Origin: an uncultured Pelagibacteraceae bacterium
GTDB lineage: Bacteria; Pseudomonadota; Alphaproteobacteria; Pelagibacterales; AG-422-B15
Direction: 5' to 3'
Assembly (NCBI GenBank): GCA_902619105.1
Contig: CACNCV010000002.1
Span: 108,436 to 172,435, forward strand
Length of the DNA: 64,000 nt
The first letter of the stretch is position 1; each line of letters begins with the position of its first letter. The notes under the pieces were generated by a model. It was not told the DNA's origin, made no database searches, and saw nothing but the letters and a program-made list of their open reading frames with translations. Position numbers and translations under genes: made by a program. Positions 7,941 through 15,761 of this stretch are shown in pieces.

Positions 7941-8469
7941 TCCAATTCATATACTTTTTACAGCCCGGAGGTATATTTTCAAAATAACTAAATCCTTCCT
8001 GCCAAATATAACCTGCCTTAAGACAGCATGAAAGTTTTTCTTCTGTATCACTATGAAAATCATAACACATTTTCTCTAAAGGGACTCTTTTTTGATAATT
8101 GAATGTCTCAATTCCAAAAATTACAATCGAGCTGACTAATAAATATAAAATCCCAACACCTATGCTTAAAATTCTAAATTTAGAAACTAATGGTATAAAA
8201 TATAAGTAAAATATTGCAGGCACCGGAGCAAATATAACTATCAAAAAATATAACGCATAATTAGGTATAATAAACTGAACATTTAGTTCGTTTGTGTAGT
8301 AGTAGTCTATGAAAGGCAAATAAGATAAATATGCTAAATAAAGAAGCCACAATAGAAGAAAAAAAGATTGGAAGCTTAATAGTTTATTGTGAGATATTCT
8401 CTGACGAAATAAATAATAAGGAAGTGAGTAATAGGCTATTATTTTTATCGTTAAGTAAAAATAAAACAT
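7933..8469 (-). CDS. Membrane protein with Cys-rich C-terminal tail, unknown
   Basis: 178 aa. The first 125 or so residues form four hydrophobic helices. The last 45 are soluble and contain Cys residues in MCYDFHSDTEEKLSCCLKAGY and the IPPGCKKYMNWND end, suggesting disulfides or metal binding outside the membrane. It overlaps the sugar dehydrogenase gene by one base (TAATG) and the DoxX-like gene by 8, so it is part of that operon. I recognise no named family. The association with a periplasmic dehydrogenase and a DoxX-like protein hints at a redox or membrane-anchoring role, which is only an inference. Confidence 0.55.
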   Translation of the reverse strand: MFYFYLTIKIIAYYSLPYYLFRQRISHNKLLSFQSFFLLLWLLYLAYLSYLPFIDYYYTNELNVQFIIPNYALYFLIVIFAPVPAIFYLYFIPLVSKFRILSIGVGILYLLVSSIVIFGIETFNYQKRVPLEKMCYDFHSDTEEKLSCCLKAGYIWQEGFSYFENIPPGCKKYMNWND

Positions 8470-9539
8470 TATTTATTTACTAGCTTCCAAATTCCACTAT
8501 CTTCGTTGTCAATAATAACATAAATTTCGCCAGCACTATTCGTTTCTACATCGCGAACTCGACCAACTTTCTCAAATAACATAGTTTCATTTCTTGCTTT
8601 TTTACCGTCAAATTCGAGTGAAATTAATCTTTGTGCTTTTAAACTGGTCACCAAAATTTTATTTTTTAATTCAGGAAACAAGTCTCCTCCATAAAACGTC
8701 ATGTCACTGACTGCAATTGATGGAACCCATGTGTATATTGGCTTTAAGAGACCTTCTTTCCATGCACTGCCATCTCCAATAATTGAACCATCATAATCAA
8801 TTCCTCCCCAAGCAACATCCGCCCAACCGTAATTAGTGCCTGCCTCTACTTTTCCAAAAAAATCACCACCTCTTGGCCCGTGATTTGTAATATATATTTC
8901 ACTATCATTTGGATAGAGCATTATGCCTTGAGGGTTTCTAAGTCCTATTTGATAAATCTCAGGTAACCAGTCTTCGTTCATTGAATATGGGTTATCCTTA
9001 GGTGCGGTTCCATCTTTATTTATTCGTATCATTTTCCCAAAATAACTGGTTGGATCTTGTGCAACACTTCCATAACCACGCTCGCCAATACTTGCATACA
9101 ATAAACCATCTTTAAACATTAGCCTTGATCCCCAATGGATGTTGTTCCATGAAGAACCTGATTGGAAAATATTTTCTATTTCACTAAAACTGTCGTTTTC
9201 AATAAAACCTCGAGCTATTGACGTGCTGGTTTTATCATCTCCTCTGTCTTCTGTATAACTAACAAAAATCTCACCATCCTCGTAAATAATATCTAGCATT
9301 CCAGCTTGCCAATGCGGTTGAACAACTTTTAAATTATGAGGATAATTTTTTACTTCTTTTGTTGATAAATTAATTTTTAAAATTTCACCTGATTTTTGTG
9401 TAAGAAATAATTCTTTATCGTTAATAAAACTCATACCCCATGGCTTATTAAGGCCAGAGATTACTTTTTCTAATTTATATTCTGATGCGTTTAAATTAAA
9501 GGTGAGTAAAAAAAAGATTATTGAGATAAGAAATTTCAT
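8469..9539 (-). CDS. PQQ-dependent aldose/sorbosone-type sugar dehydrogenase, periplasmic
   Basis: 356 aa with a signal peptide (first 18 residues, cut after LNA). It has the six-bladed beta-propeller motifs of the soluble glucose/sorbosone dehydrogenase family: GLNKPWGMSF, HWQAGMLDI, WGSRLMFKDG, GLRNPQG, GPRGGDF and EAGTNYGW. Family members oxidise aldoses in the periplasm using PQQ and calcium; E. coli YliI is the simple bacterial form with the same length. No pqq synthesis gene is in the window, so the cofactor may be made elsewhere or taken up. It heads a four-gene minus-strand group of membrane proteins. Confidence 0.82.
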   Translation of the reverse strand: MKFLISIIFFLLTFNLNASEYKLEKVISGLNKPWGMSFINDKELFLTQKSGEILKINLSTKEVKNYPHNLKVVQPHWQAGMLDIIYEDGEIFVSYTEDRGDDKTSTSIARGFIENDSFSEIENIFQSGSSWNNIHWGSRLMFKDGLLYASIGERGYGSVAQDPTSYFGKMIRINKDGTAPKDNPYSMNEDWLPEIYQIGLRNPQGIMLYPNDSEIYITNHGPRGGDFFGKVEAGTNYGWADVAWGGIDYDGSIIGDGSAWKEGLLKPIYTWVPSIAVSDMTFYGGDLFPELKNKILVTSLKAQRLISLEFDGKKARNETMLFEKVGRVRDVETNSAGEIYVIIDNEDSGIWKLVNK

Positions 9540-9544
9540 TATTA

Positions 9545-9928
9545 TTAATTTAATCTATTTACCGCGTGCTCTTCTAATTGCTCTTTTGTCACAAAGTTTA
9601 AAGAATTTAAATGACAACTTTCAAGGTGTACTTTTGGCGCTACGCCTGCGTCATATGCCTCTTTCCATCTCAAAGCACAAAGACACCAGCGATCGCCTTC
9701 TTTTAATCCAGGAAAATTGAATTCAGGCCTTGGCGTTGAGAGATCATTTCCTTTAGATTTACTAAATTCTAAAAAATCATCAGTCATTACTGCGCAAACT
9801 ACATGACTGCCATAATCGTGTTCGTCTGTATTGCAGAAACCATCTCTAAAATACCCAGTCATCGGATCATAGCAACAAGCTTCAATTTCATCACCGAATA
9901 TGTTAGTCACCCTCTCTTTTTCAGACAT
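9545..9928 (-). CDS. DUF2237 family protein
   Basis: 127 aa. The sequence is the DUF2237 pattern almost end to end: NIFGDEIEACCYDPMTGYFRDGFCNT, GSHVVCAVMTDDFLEFSKSKGNDLSTPRPEFNFPGLKEGDRWCLCALRWKEAYDAG and the end HLESCHLNSLNFV. Conserved Cys (CC, C, CLC, C) and His residues suggest a metal site, but no activity is known for the family. It is widespread in marine bacteria and cyanobacteria. It lies 5 bases upstream of the sugar dehydrogenase start, so it may be the first gene of that operon. Confidence 0.85.
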   Translation of the reverse strand: MSEKERVTNIFGDEIEACCYDPMTGYFRDGFCNTDEHDYGSHVVCAVMTDDFLEFSKSKGNDLSTPRPEFNFPGLKEGDRWCLCALRWKEAYDAGVAPKVHLESCHLNSLNFVTKEQLEEHAVNRLN

Positions 9929-9937
9929 ACAAATTAC

Positions 9938-10153
9938 TTATACCAAAAGATATATATTACCAATTATAAACAAGGGAATTTGAAGTCCAAAATTTGTTAA
10001 TATTGCACGATCTGCCATCATATACCCTACCATTGTCCATCCAATCGCACCTGTTCCATGAACAAAAATATTTAAGGGATAAATATTTAAATTAGTCAGC
10101 AAAATACCAACCAAGATAAAAAAAGTGCTAGCCCACTTAAGTTGATTAATCAT
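9938..10153 (-). CDS. Small two/three-helix membrane protein
   Basis: 71 aa, almost wholly hydrophobic: LKWASTFFILVGILLTNLNIYPLNIFVHGTGAIGWTMVGYMMADRAILTNFGLQIPLFIIG. The conserved-looking core NIYPLNIFVHGTGAIGW and ADRAILTNFGLQ is unlikely to arise by chance in an untranslated frame. AAAGGATT precedes the ATG at 10153. Similar very short proteins occur in many marine alphaproteobacteria; function unknown. It sits 9 bases before the DUF2237 start, so it is probably in the same transcript. Confidence 0.7.
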   Translation of the reverse strand: MINQLKWASTFFILVGILLTNLNIYPLNIFVHGTGAIGWTMVGYMMADRAILTNFGLQIPLFIIGNIYLLV

Positions 10154-10248
10154 AATAATCCTTTCAAATAAATAGCTGAAAAATCTGCTTGATTTAAAAA
10201 GCTCTATAAAGTCTAATACTCAAATTATTTATAAATCTGGGAAAAACA

Positions 10249-11229
10249 ATGATTAAAACAAAAATTACTGAAATGTTTGATATAGAACATCCTATTGTAC
10301 AAGGCGGGATGCATTACGTTGGCTTTGCTGAAATGGCTGCCGCTGTTTCTAATGCAGGAGGCTTAGGAATAATAACCGGTCTTACTCAAGCCAGTCCAAA
10401 AGATCTTGCAAACGAAATAGCTCGTTGCAAAGATATGACTGACAAACCAATTGGTGTTAATTTGACTTTCCTTCCAGGCTTTGCAAACCCAGATTATCCT
10501 GGCTATATAGAGTCAATTGTAAAAGGTGGAGTGAAAATTGTAGAAACGGCAGGAAGAAGTCCTGAAAAATTTATGCCACTTCTTAAAGATGCTGGAATAA
10601 AAGTAATACATAAGTGTACGTCTGTTAGACATGCTCTAAAAGCAGAAAAAATTGGATGTGATGCTGCAAGTGTTGATGGTTTTGAATGCGGTGGTCACCC
10701 AGGTGAGGATGATATTCCTAATATGATACTTTTACCTCGTGCATTTGAAGAATTAAAAATTCCATTTATTGCATCTGGCGGTATGGGAAATGGTCAACAA
10801 CTCGTTGCTGCTCTTGCAATGGGAGCGGAGGGTGTAAATATGGGAACTCGCTTTATTGCTACAAAGGAAGCTCCCGTTCATCAAAATGTAAAAGAAGCTC
10901 TAGTCAATGCGAGTGAACTTGATACCGAACTGATCATGAGACCCCTGAGAAATACTGAAAGAGTACTAAAAAATGATGCAGTTACTCGAATACTTGAAAA
11001 AGAAAAATCGCTTGGAGCTGATATTCAGATTCAAGATATATTCGGTGAAGTTGCAGGTGTTTACCCAAAAATTATGCAAGAAGGTACCATGGACGCAGGA
11101 GCTTGGAGTTGTGGAATGGTCGCAGGACTTATTCACGATATACCAACGTGCAAAGAATTAATTGATAGAGTAATCAACGAAGCAGAAGAAATTATTAACA
11201 ACAGACTTAGTAAACTTAAGACTGCTTAA
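10249..11229 (+). CDS. Nitronate monooxygenase (2-nitropropane dioxygenase family)
   Basis: 326 aa FMN-dependent TIM-barrel protein. Motifs: HPIVQGGMHYVGFAEMAAAVSNAGGLGIITG (FMN entry), KCTSVRHALKAEKIGCDAASVDGFECGGHPGEDD, with the catalytic-type His in GGHPG, IPFIASGGMGNGQQL, and ALAMGAEGVNMGTRF (phosphate binding). The family oxidises alkyl nitronates such as propionate 3-nitronate to carbonyls and nitrite; related enzymes act as enoyl reductases, so the substrate is uncertain. Its last 14 bases overlap the converging TIGR03084 gene. It stands alone on the plus strand with its own promoter region at 10154-10248. Confidence 0.88.
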   Translation: MIKTKITEMFDIEHPIVQGGMHYVGFAEMAAAVSNAGGLGIITGLTQASPKDLANEIARCKDMTDKPIGVNLTFLPGFANPDYPGYIESIVKGGVKIVETAGRSPEKFMPLLKDAGIKVIHKCTSVRHALKAEKIGCDAASVDGFECGGHPGEDDIPNMILLPRAFEELKIPFIASGGMGNGQQLVAALAMGAEGVNMGTRFIATKEAPVHQNVKEALVNASELDTELIMRPLRNTERVLKNDAVTRILEKEKSLGADIQIQDIFGEVAGVYPKIMQEGTMDAGAWSCGMVAGLIHDIPTCKELIDRVINEAEEIINNRLSKLKTA

Positions 11230-12043
11230 TAACTTTTTTTCTTGTTCCGGGCAGAGGTGGTGTTTCTGCACCGCCAGCAAAACATTGGGCAATTGACATC
11301 CAATCGTTTGCTATATCGCCTGATACTTTCAAGTTAACATCTTCAATATTTCTTACTTGTGTAACGACTTGACAAAATTCTTCAGCCTTTCCAGATATTT
11401 TATTTTCATTAGACGGATTATTAAATTCCCAAACTTCACCAGATGGTGCAGTTAATTCTAATCTTGGAGTATCTTCAGGAAGTTCTCTTTTATTTATGGT
11501 AAAACAATATTTAAATGTGTTATTTCCAATAACAACTATGTTTTTAATACGATCCTCGTTAATTCTGTCTACACCAAGCGTATCATATAACTCTTGAGCA
11601 TGAGCCCATGTCTCCATGTGTCTTGCACTTATTGAAGATCTTGCGCTCATATCTGGACCCATCCATTTAACTCTCTTTTTTGGGTCAGCTGCCGCAAATC
11701 GTTCAGTCATCTTCTCGTAATATGATTTCCAAGTATCTAATAATTCTCTTCCTTTAATTCCCTTAGTTATAGTTTCCTCAAATTGGTTCATCGTTGAACC
11801 TTTACCAAGCATTTCAAGTGCACTGTTGGCAAAGTTTTTCCAATCATCTCCATCTTGAAGGGATAAATCTGCAGCATAATTCCATACATGAAGGTGCCCG
11901 ATAACGTTGTTAAAGTTCCAGCCTTTAAACTGAGTTTTTTCTTCATAATCGCTATCACTTAAAGATAATAATAGTTTGTATACTGCATTGCTTTCATCAC
12001 AAAAATCATAAGCTTGTTGTAATTCTAAATTTTGATCTGTCAT
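11216..12043 (-). CDS. TIGR03084-family protein (DinB/maleylpyruvate-isomerase-like)
   Basis: About 275 aa. The four-helix DinB-like N-terminus contains FKGWNFNNVIGHLHVWNYAAD and later SISARHMETWAHAQELYDTLG, whose His residues form the metal site of mycothiol-dependent maleylpyruvate isomerase relatives. This arrangement matches the TIGR03084 group, which is often found beside enoyl-CoA hydratases and acyl-CoA genes in bacteria lacking mycothiol. The ORF track starts at 12052. The ATG at 12043 overlaps the enoyl-CoA hydratase stop (ATGA), so I take that as the start. It is the last gene of the long 11.2-21.9 kb minus-strand run. The reaction is unknown. Confidence 0.78.
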   Translation of the reverse strand: MTDQNLELQQAYDFCDESNAVYKLLLSLSDSDYEEKTQFKGWNFNNVIGHLHVWNYAADLSLQDGDDWKNFANSALEMLGKGSTMNQFEETITKGIKGRELLDTWKSYYEKMTERFAAADPKKRVKWMGPDMSARSSISARHMETWAHAQELYDTLGVDRINEDRIKNIVVIGNNTFKYCFTINKRELPEDTPRLELTAPSGEVWEFNNPSNENKISGKAEEFCQVVTQVRNIEDVNLKVSGDIANDWMSIAQCFAGGAETPPLPGTRKKVIKQS

Positions 12044-12846
12044 TTTGACCATTTCGGTTTACGTTTCTCAATAAAAGATGCGATGCCTTCTCTACCTTCA
12101 TCGCTTAACATGCGTTCAGCAAAACCTTTTGCAGCAAAATCTATCATTTCACTTCTCTCTAGATGTCTTGTTGCTAAGACAATTTCTTTTGTAATTGCAT
12201 TTGCTCCAGGAGCACAATTCATAACTCCTTTGATTATATCAGACTCAATATTTTTTAAATCATTAGCATCCTTTGCTATAAAATCTGCTAATCCCATTTC
12301 GAACGCTTCTTTTCCGGTGAACCTTGCTGCTGTAAGCATAATGCGTCTTGCTTTAGCTAAACCAATTCTTTGTGCAACAAAAGGAGCAATTTGCGCAGGA
12401 GGTATTCCTAGTGTAGTTTCTGTTAAAGCAAATTTACAGTCTTCAGTTACTACCACAATATCTCCAGCACAAAGCATTCCGAGACCGCCAGCCATCGCTG
12501 CACCTTCAGCTAGCATAACAACTGGCTTTGGATAAGAGTTTATCATATCAAAAAATGCACCAGTCAAAGCACTTGCTTCTTCAACATCTTTCATTCCCTG
12601 CTCTCCACCTTGAAAACCGGTTTTAAACATTTTTAAATCTCCACCTGCACAGAATATTCCCCCTTCTCCTCTCATGGTAACGCCTCTCACGCTTAAGTCA
12701 TCACGTGCAGCATCAAAAATATTTTTAATATCAGCAGTTAATTCACTAGTTAATGCATTTCTTTTTTCTGGTTGATTGAATGAAATTGTTAACCATTCAT
12801 TTTCTGTATTAACTTTACAGGCTTTTGTTTCCGGCAATGTAGTCAT
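12040..12846 (-). CDS. Enoyl-CoA hydratase/isomerase family protein
   Basis: 268 aa crotonase fold. It shows SFNQPEKRNALTSELTADI, the oxyanion-hole segment GGIFCAGGDLKMFK, and AEGAAMAGGLGMLCAGDIVVV, followed by ALTETTLGIPPAQIAPFVAQRIG and the FTGKEAFEMGLAD block. The glutamate usual in catalytic hydratases is seen in LTETTLGI. The precise substrate cannot be assigned: the family covers fatty-acid, leucine, terpene and aromatic routes. It overlaps the TIGR03084 gene by 4 bases and begins 3 bases after the monooxygenase stop. Its context (AtuA, acyl-CoA synthetase) suggests beta-oxidation of an imported acid. Confidence 0.88.
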   Translation of the reverse strand: MTTLPETKACKVNTENEWLTISFNQPEKRNALTSELTADIKNIFDAARDDLSVRGVTMRGEGGIFCAGGDLKMFKTGFQGGEQGMKDVEEASALTGAFFDMINSYPKPVVMLAEGAAMAGGLGMLCAGDIVVVTEDCKFALTETTLGIPPAQIAPFVAQRIGLAKARRIMLTAARFTGKEAFEMGLADFIAKDANDLKNIESDIIKGVMNCAPGANAITKEIVLATRHLERSEMIDFAAKGFAERMLSDEGREGIASFIEKRKPKWSK

Positions 12847-12848
12847 AC

Positions 12849-13979
12849 TTATAAATTATTAATAATTTTCAATGGTTCGTAATTATAAATATTCTTAGTT
12901 CTTCGCATAGCAATATCTGTATTTTTTAGCATAAAATTTCTTAGTGATTTCAAAATTGGGTTTCCTAAATGATTTATATATCCCTGATATCTTGAAGATC
13001 TTTTAATTGCATTAGTCCTACCCACCCTCAATTTCTCATAATTATTTCTTATAAAATTAAAATCGTCAGATTTGTTTACTAAATTTCCGAATATGTATGC
13101 ATCTTCCAGTGCCATTGCGCCACCTTGACCCAAAAACGGCATCATCGGGTGCGCCGAGTCTCCCAACAGTGATATATTGTCTTTTGAAAAAGAATTAAGT
13201 GAATTTCGATCAAATAAACCCCATTTATAAACTTTTTTTGAAGATTGAAATAATGATTTAATGAAACTTCCATAGGATGAGAAATCCTCTAATAAATCCT
13301 CATGACTTCCCTCTTCTCTCCAACTTTCATTATTTTTTATTTTACTTTTTTTTATTGCAATAAAACTTGTTTCTAGTTTTTCATTAACGGGGTAACAGAC
13401 AATATGGCTATTCTTACCAAGGTATATATTTATCCTTTTGCTATCGGACGAACCAATACCTCTCCACGCGGTATAGCCTGAAAATGTAATTTTATCCTTT
13501 TTGATTTTATTTGTTCTAATTAGTGATTTTATACCATCGCAGCCTGCAATGTAGTCTACACCTATATTTTTCTGATTTTTGAAAACTAATTCTTTTTCAT
13601 TTATTATATCTAACAATTCATGATTGAATTTTATTTCTCCACCTAGATTAATAAATTTCTCATACAGTTTATTTATTAAGACTTTTCTATTTGATGTAAT
13701 TACTTCTCCAAATTCATTGATATTAACTTTTTTTATGACATTTCCCTGATCATCTCTCCAAGCAATATCTAATGGAGAACAAGACTCTGCTCTAACAGCA
13801 TCTAAAATATCTATTTCATCTAGTATTTTACAAGCATTGGGAGTTAATGATATGCCTGCGCCATGTTCACTTAGCGCGCTTGATCTTTCAAAAATTTCAC
13901 ATTCTTTTCCAGATCCCTTTAGAACGCAACCTAAAGTAAGACCAGATATGCCTCCGCCAATTATACCAATTTTTTTCAC
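12849..13979 (-). CDS. FAD-dependent aromatic-type monooxygenase
   Basis: 376 aa, PHBH/salicylate hydroxylase class. The FAD dinucleotide motif is IGIIGGGISGLTLGCVL at the start. VDYIAGCDGIKSLIR is the second (DG) motif. The third is ISLLGDSAHPMMPFLGQGGAMALEDAYIFG, which binds the FAD ribityl chain. It starts with GTG, overlapping the thiN stop (TAGTG). Such enzymes hydroxylate aromatic or heteroaromatic rings with NAD(P)H and O2. Its place in a CoA-catabolic operon suggests a ring-modifying step, but the real substrate is unknown. Confidence 0.85.
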   Translation of the reverse strand: MKKIGIIGGGISGLTLGCVLKGSGKECEIFERSSALSEHGAGISLTPNACKILDEIDILDAVRAESCSPLDIAWRDDQGNVIKKVNINEFGEVITSNRKVLINKLYEKFINLGGEIKFNHELLDIINEKELVFKNQKNIGVDYIAGCDGIKSLIRTNKIKKDKITFSGYTAWRGIGSSDSKRINIYLGKNSHIVCYPVNEKLETSFIAIKKSKIKNNESWREEGSHEDLLEDFSSYGSFIKSLFQSSKKVYKWGLFDRNSLNSFSKDNISLLGDSAHPMMPFLGQGGAMALEDAYIFGNLVNKSDDFNFIRNNYEKLRVGRTNAIKRSSRYQGYINHLGNPILKSLRNFMLKNTDIAMRRTKNIYNYEPLKIINNL

Positions 13980-14590
13980 TACTTAATTCCTATAAAAACA
14001 ATAATTGTACTTTCAGCTTTCACTGTAAAGCTATCTCCATTTACTTCGTTACTTATGCCATGAGAAAAAGATTTCAATTTTTCGTTATTTAAATCATACT
14101 TTAACCCTCTTGTTGTAATTTTATTATCTGACGACAATGAAATAATAGATACCGGCACATTATGAGCATTTATTTTTGTATTTTCTCTCACAAAGATTAT
14201 TCGATAAAAGCTGGTTATCAGTTCAATTTGTAAAATATCTGAGTAAGTGCTGGCTATTAGAACATTTGCCATTGTATGATCTTCCCTCAAACCGGTACTT
14301 CCTAATATCACAACTTTTTTAATACTATTCTCCTTACAATAATCTAACGATTTTTCTAAATCAGTCTTGTTCTGATCGGATAATTCAACAACTTCTATTT
14401 TACTATCAAGATCATCAACTGCAGCAGAGTCAAGATCACCTAAAATTAGGTTAGGCTGAACTCCTAATTCTTTTAAATTTTCTGATTTAGCATCAATACT
14501 AATAAAGTAATCGTTAATATCTATTACCTTTTTAACGTAATTAGTTTTTGAAACATTTCCGTTTGCAATTAAGACAGCGCTCTTTATCAA
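13979..14590 (-). CDS. thiN: Thiamine diphosphokinase
   Basis: 203 aa, with the thiamine pyrophosphokinase pattern: DYFISIDAKSENLKELGVQPNLILGDLDS, DQNKTDLEKSLDYC, VVILGSTGLREDHTMANVL, and a C-terminal beta domain ending KLKSFSHGISNEVNGDSFTVKAEST, where the thiamine site lies. The enzyme transfers pyrophosphate from ATP to thiamine, giving the active cofactor. It starts with TTG at 14590 (no ATG nearby) and lies 13 bases after the substrate-binding protein gene. Sitting inside a transporter-catabolism operon is odd; it suggests either a shared regulation or that the nearby transporter genes are not strictly catabolic. Confidence 0.85.
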   Translation of the reverse strand: MIKSAVLIANGNVSKTNYVKKVIDINDYFISIDAKSENLKELGVQPNLILGDLDSAAVDDLDSKIEVVELSDQNKTDLEKSLDYCKENSIKKVVILGSTGLREDHTMANVLIASTYSDILQIELITSFYRIIFVRENTKINAHNVPVSIISLSSDNKITTRGLKYDLNNEKLKSFSHGISNEVNGDSFTVKAESTIIVFIGIK

Positions 14591-14603
14591 GTTTGTACCG
14601 TAA

Positions 14604-15761
14604 TTAGTAATTAATTGGTCCGGAAATTACTTCAAATCTCTCATTTTGAATCTGAAAGAAATAAGAAATATTACTTCCTTGTCTTTGATCTGGATTAAAT
14701 GTTACAGAGCCAAGTTTTAGTGGATCCTCGTAATCTTTGAGAGTTTCCATAGCCTCAACAAAGCTATCAACAGTTAAATCTTTTCCGGCTCTTTTGATGG
14801 CTTCAACAACTATATCTGCAAAAATATATCCATAGATGGCTCCCGTATTAGGATCTGTTGCATAAATAGATTTAAATTTATCCCACCATTTTTTTTCAAT
14901 TTCATTAGCCGTATCGTAATAAGGAAATACGACAGAATTTAAACAGTACAGCCCATTCATTACTCCATTTGGTTGTTCTGCCACAACTGTGTAATAGCTT
15001 GCTGAAGTTGTCACAAAATCAACATCTGTCCAATTTATTTCCTTTGCTTTCATAAAAGGTAATATAGTTGTTCGAACAATTGTTCCCATGGCCACTAAAT
15101 CGCATCCTGCATTATAAAGTTTTTTTATTTGAGCAGTGAAATCAGTATCTGTGGGTTTTGCTGACGCACTCTCAACTAATGTCATATTCATTGCTGCAAG
15201 TTGATCATCCACGGCATCAACAATTTCCTGTCCAAAATCGGTATCTTCATACAAAACACATACTGACTTTCGATTGTTATTCTCAATAAGATATTTTAAT
15301 CCTGTTCTGATCTGATCATAATATGTTGATCCTGATGTAAACTTCAAACGATCATAGGGTTCAAACATTGATCGTGCAGCTGTAAGAGGAAATAAACTTG
15401 GAATATTCATTGCTAGTTGATCAGACATCACTGCATTATTCATTGGCGTACCAAGAGAACCTAACATAAAGCCAATTTTATCTTTTCTTAACAGTTTATT
15501 GGCCGCTTGCACCGCTCTTGGGACAGTATATTGATGGTCTTCAACAATAAATTTTATTGTTCTGCCATGAGCTCCACCCGCTTGATTAAATTCATCAATT
15601 CGCATGTTTACACCGTCAACACTTTGTTTTCCAATCATAGAGGCAGGTCCACTTAGATCAGTATGCATTCCAATTAAGATCTCATCTTCTGTAATTCCTT
15701 GGTCAGCAAACGACAAGCCAGAGACAAATAATGAAAGAAATAAATAAACAAAAATTTTCAT
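14604..15761 (-). CDS. ABC transporter substrate-binding protein (Leu/Ile/Val-type), copy 2
   Basis: 385 aa periplasmic binding protein of the Peripla_BP_6 family. A signal peptide (cut after SFA, near residue 19) precedes QGITEDEILIGMHTDLSGPASMIGKQSVDGVNMRIDEFN, the family opening. It is clearly a paralogue of the next gene upstream: both share ILGMHTDxSGP, GRxxKxIxEDHQYxVPRAVQAANKLL, ASLGTPMNNAV and TDTDxTxQIxKLxNAGCxxVAMGTIV. Its ATG directly follows the stop of copy 1 (TAAATG). It is presumed to deliver a ligand to LivHM. HAAT proteins of this subgroup lie next to acyl-CoA synthetases and may bind carboxylic acids instead of amino acids. Confidence 0.88.
   Translation of the reverse strand: MKIFVYLFLSLFVSGLSFADQGITEDEILIGMHTDLSGPASMIGKQSVDGVNMRIDEFNQAGGAHGRTIKFIVEDHQYTVPRAVQAANKLLRKDKIGFMLGSLGTPMNNAVMSDQLAMNIPSLFPLTAARSMFEPYDRLKFTSGSTYYDQIRTGLKYLIENNNRKSVCVLYEDTDFGQEIVDAVDDQLAAMNMTLVESASAKPTDTDFTAQIKKLYNAGCDLVAMGTIVRTTILPFMKAKEINWTDVDFVTTSASYYTVVAEQPNGVMNGLYCLNSVVFPYYDTANEIEKKWWDKFKSIYATDPNTGAIYGYIFADIVVEAIKRAGKDLTVDSFVEAMETLKDYEDPLKLGSVTFNPDQRQGSNISYFFQIQNERFEVISGPINY

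Noticed and set aside
12032-12535. 167-aa plus-strand ORF
   Set aside because: Shadow of the enoyl-CoA hydratase gene; no family similarity and no ribosome site.
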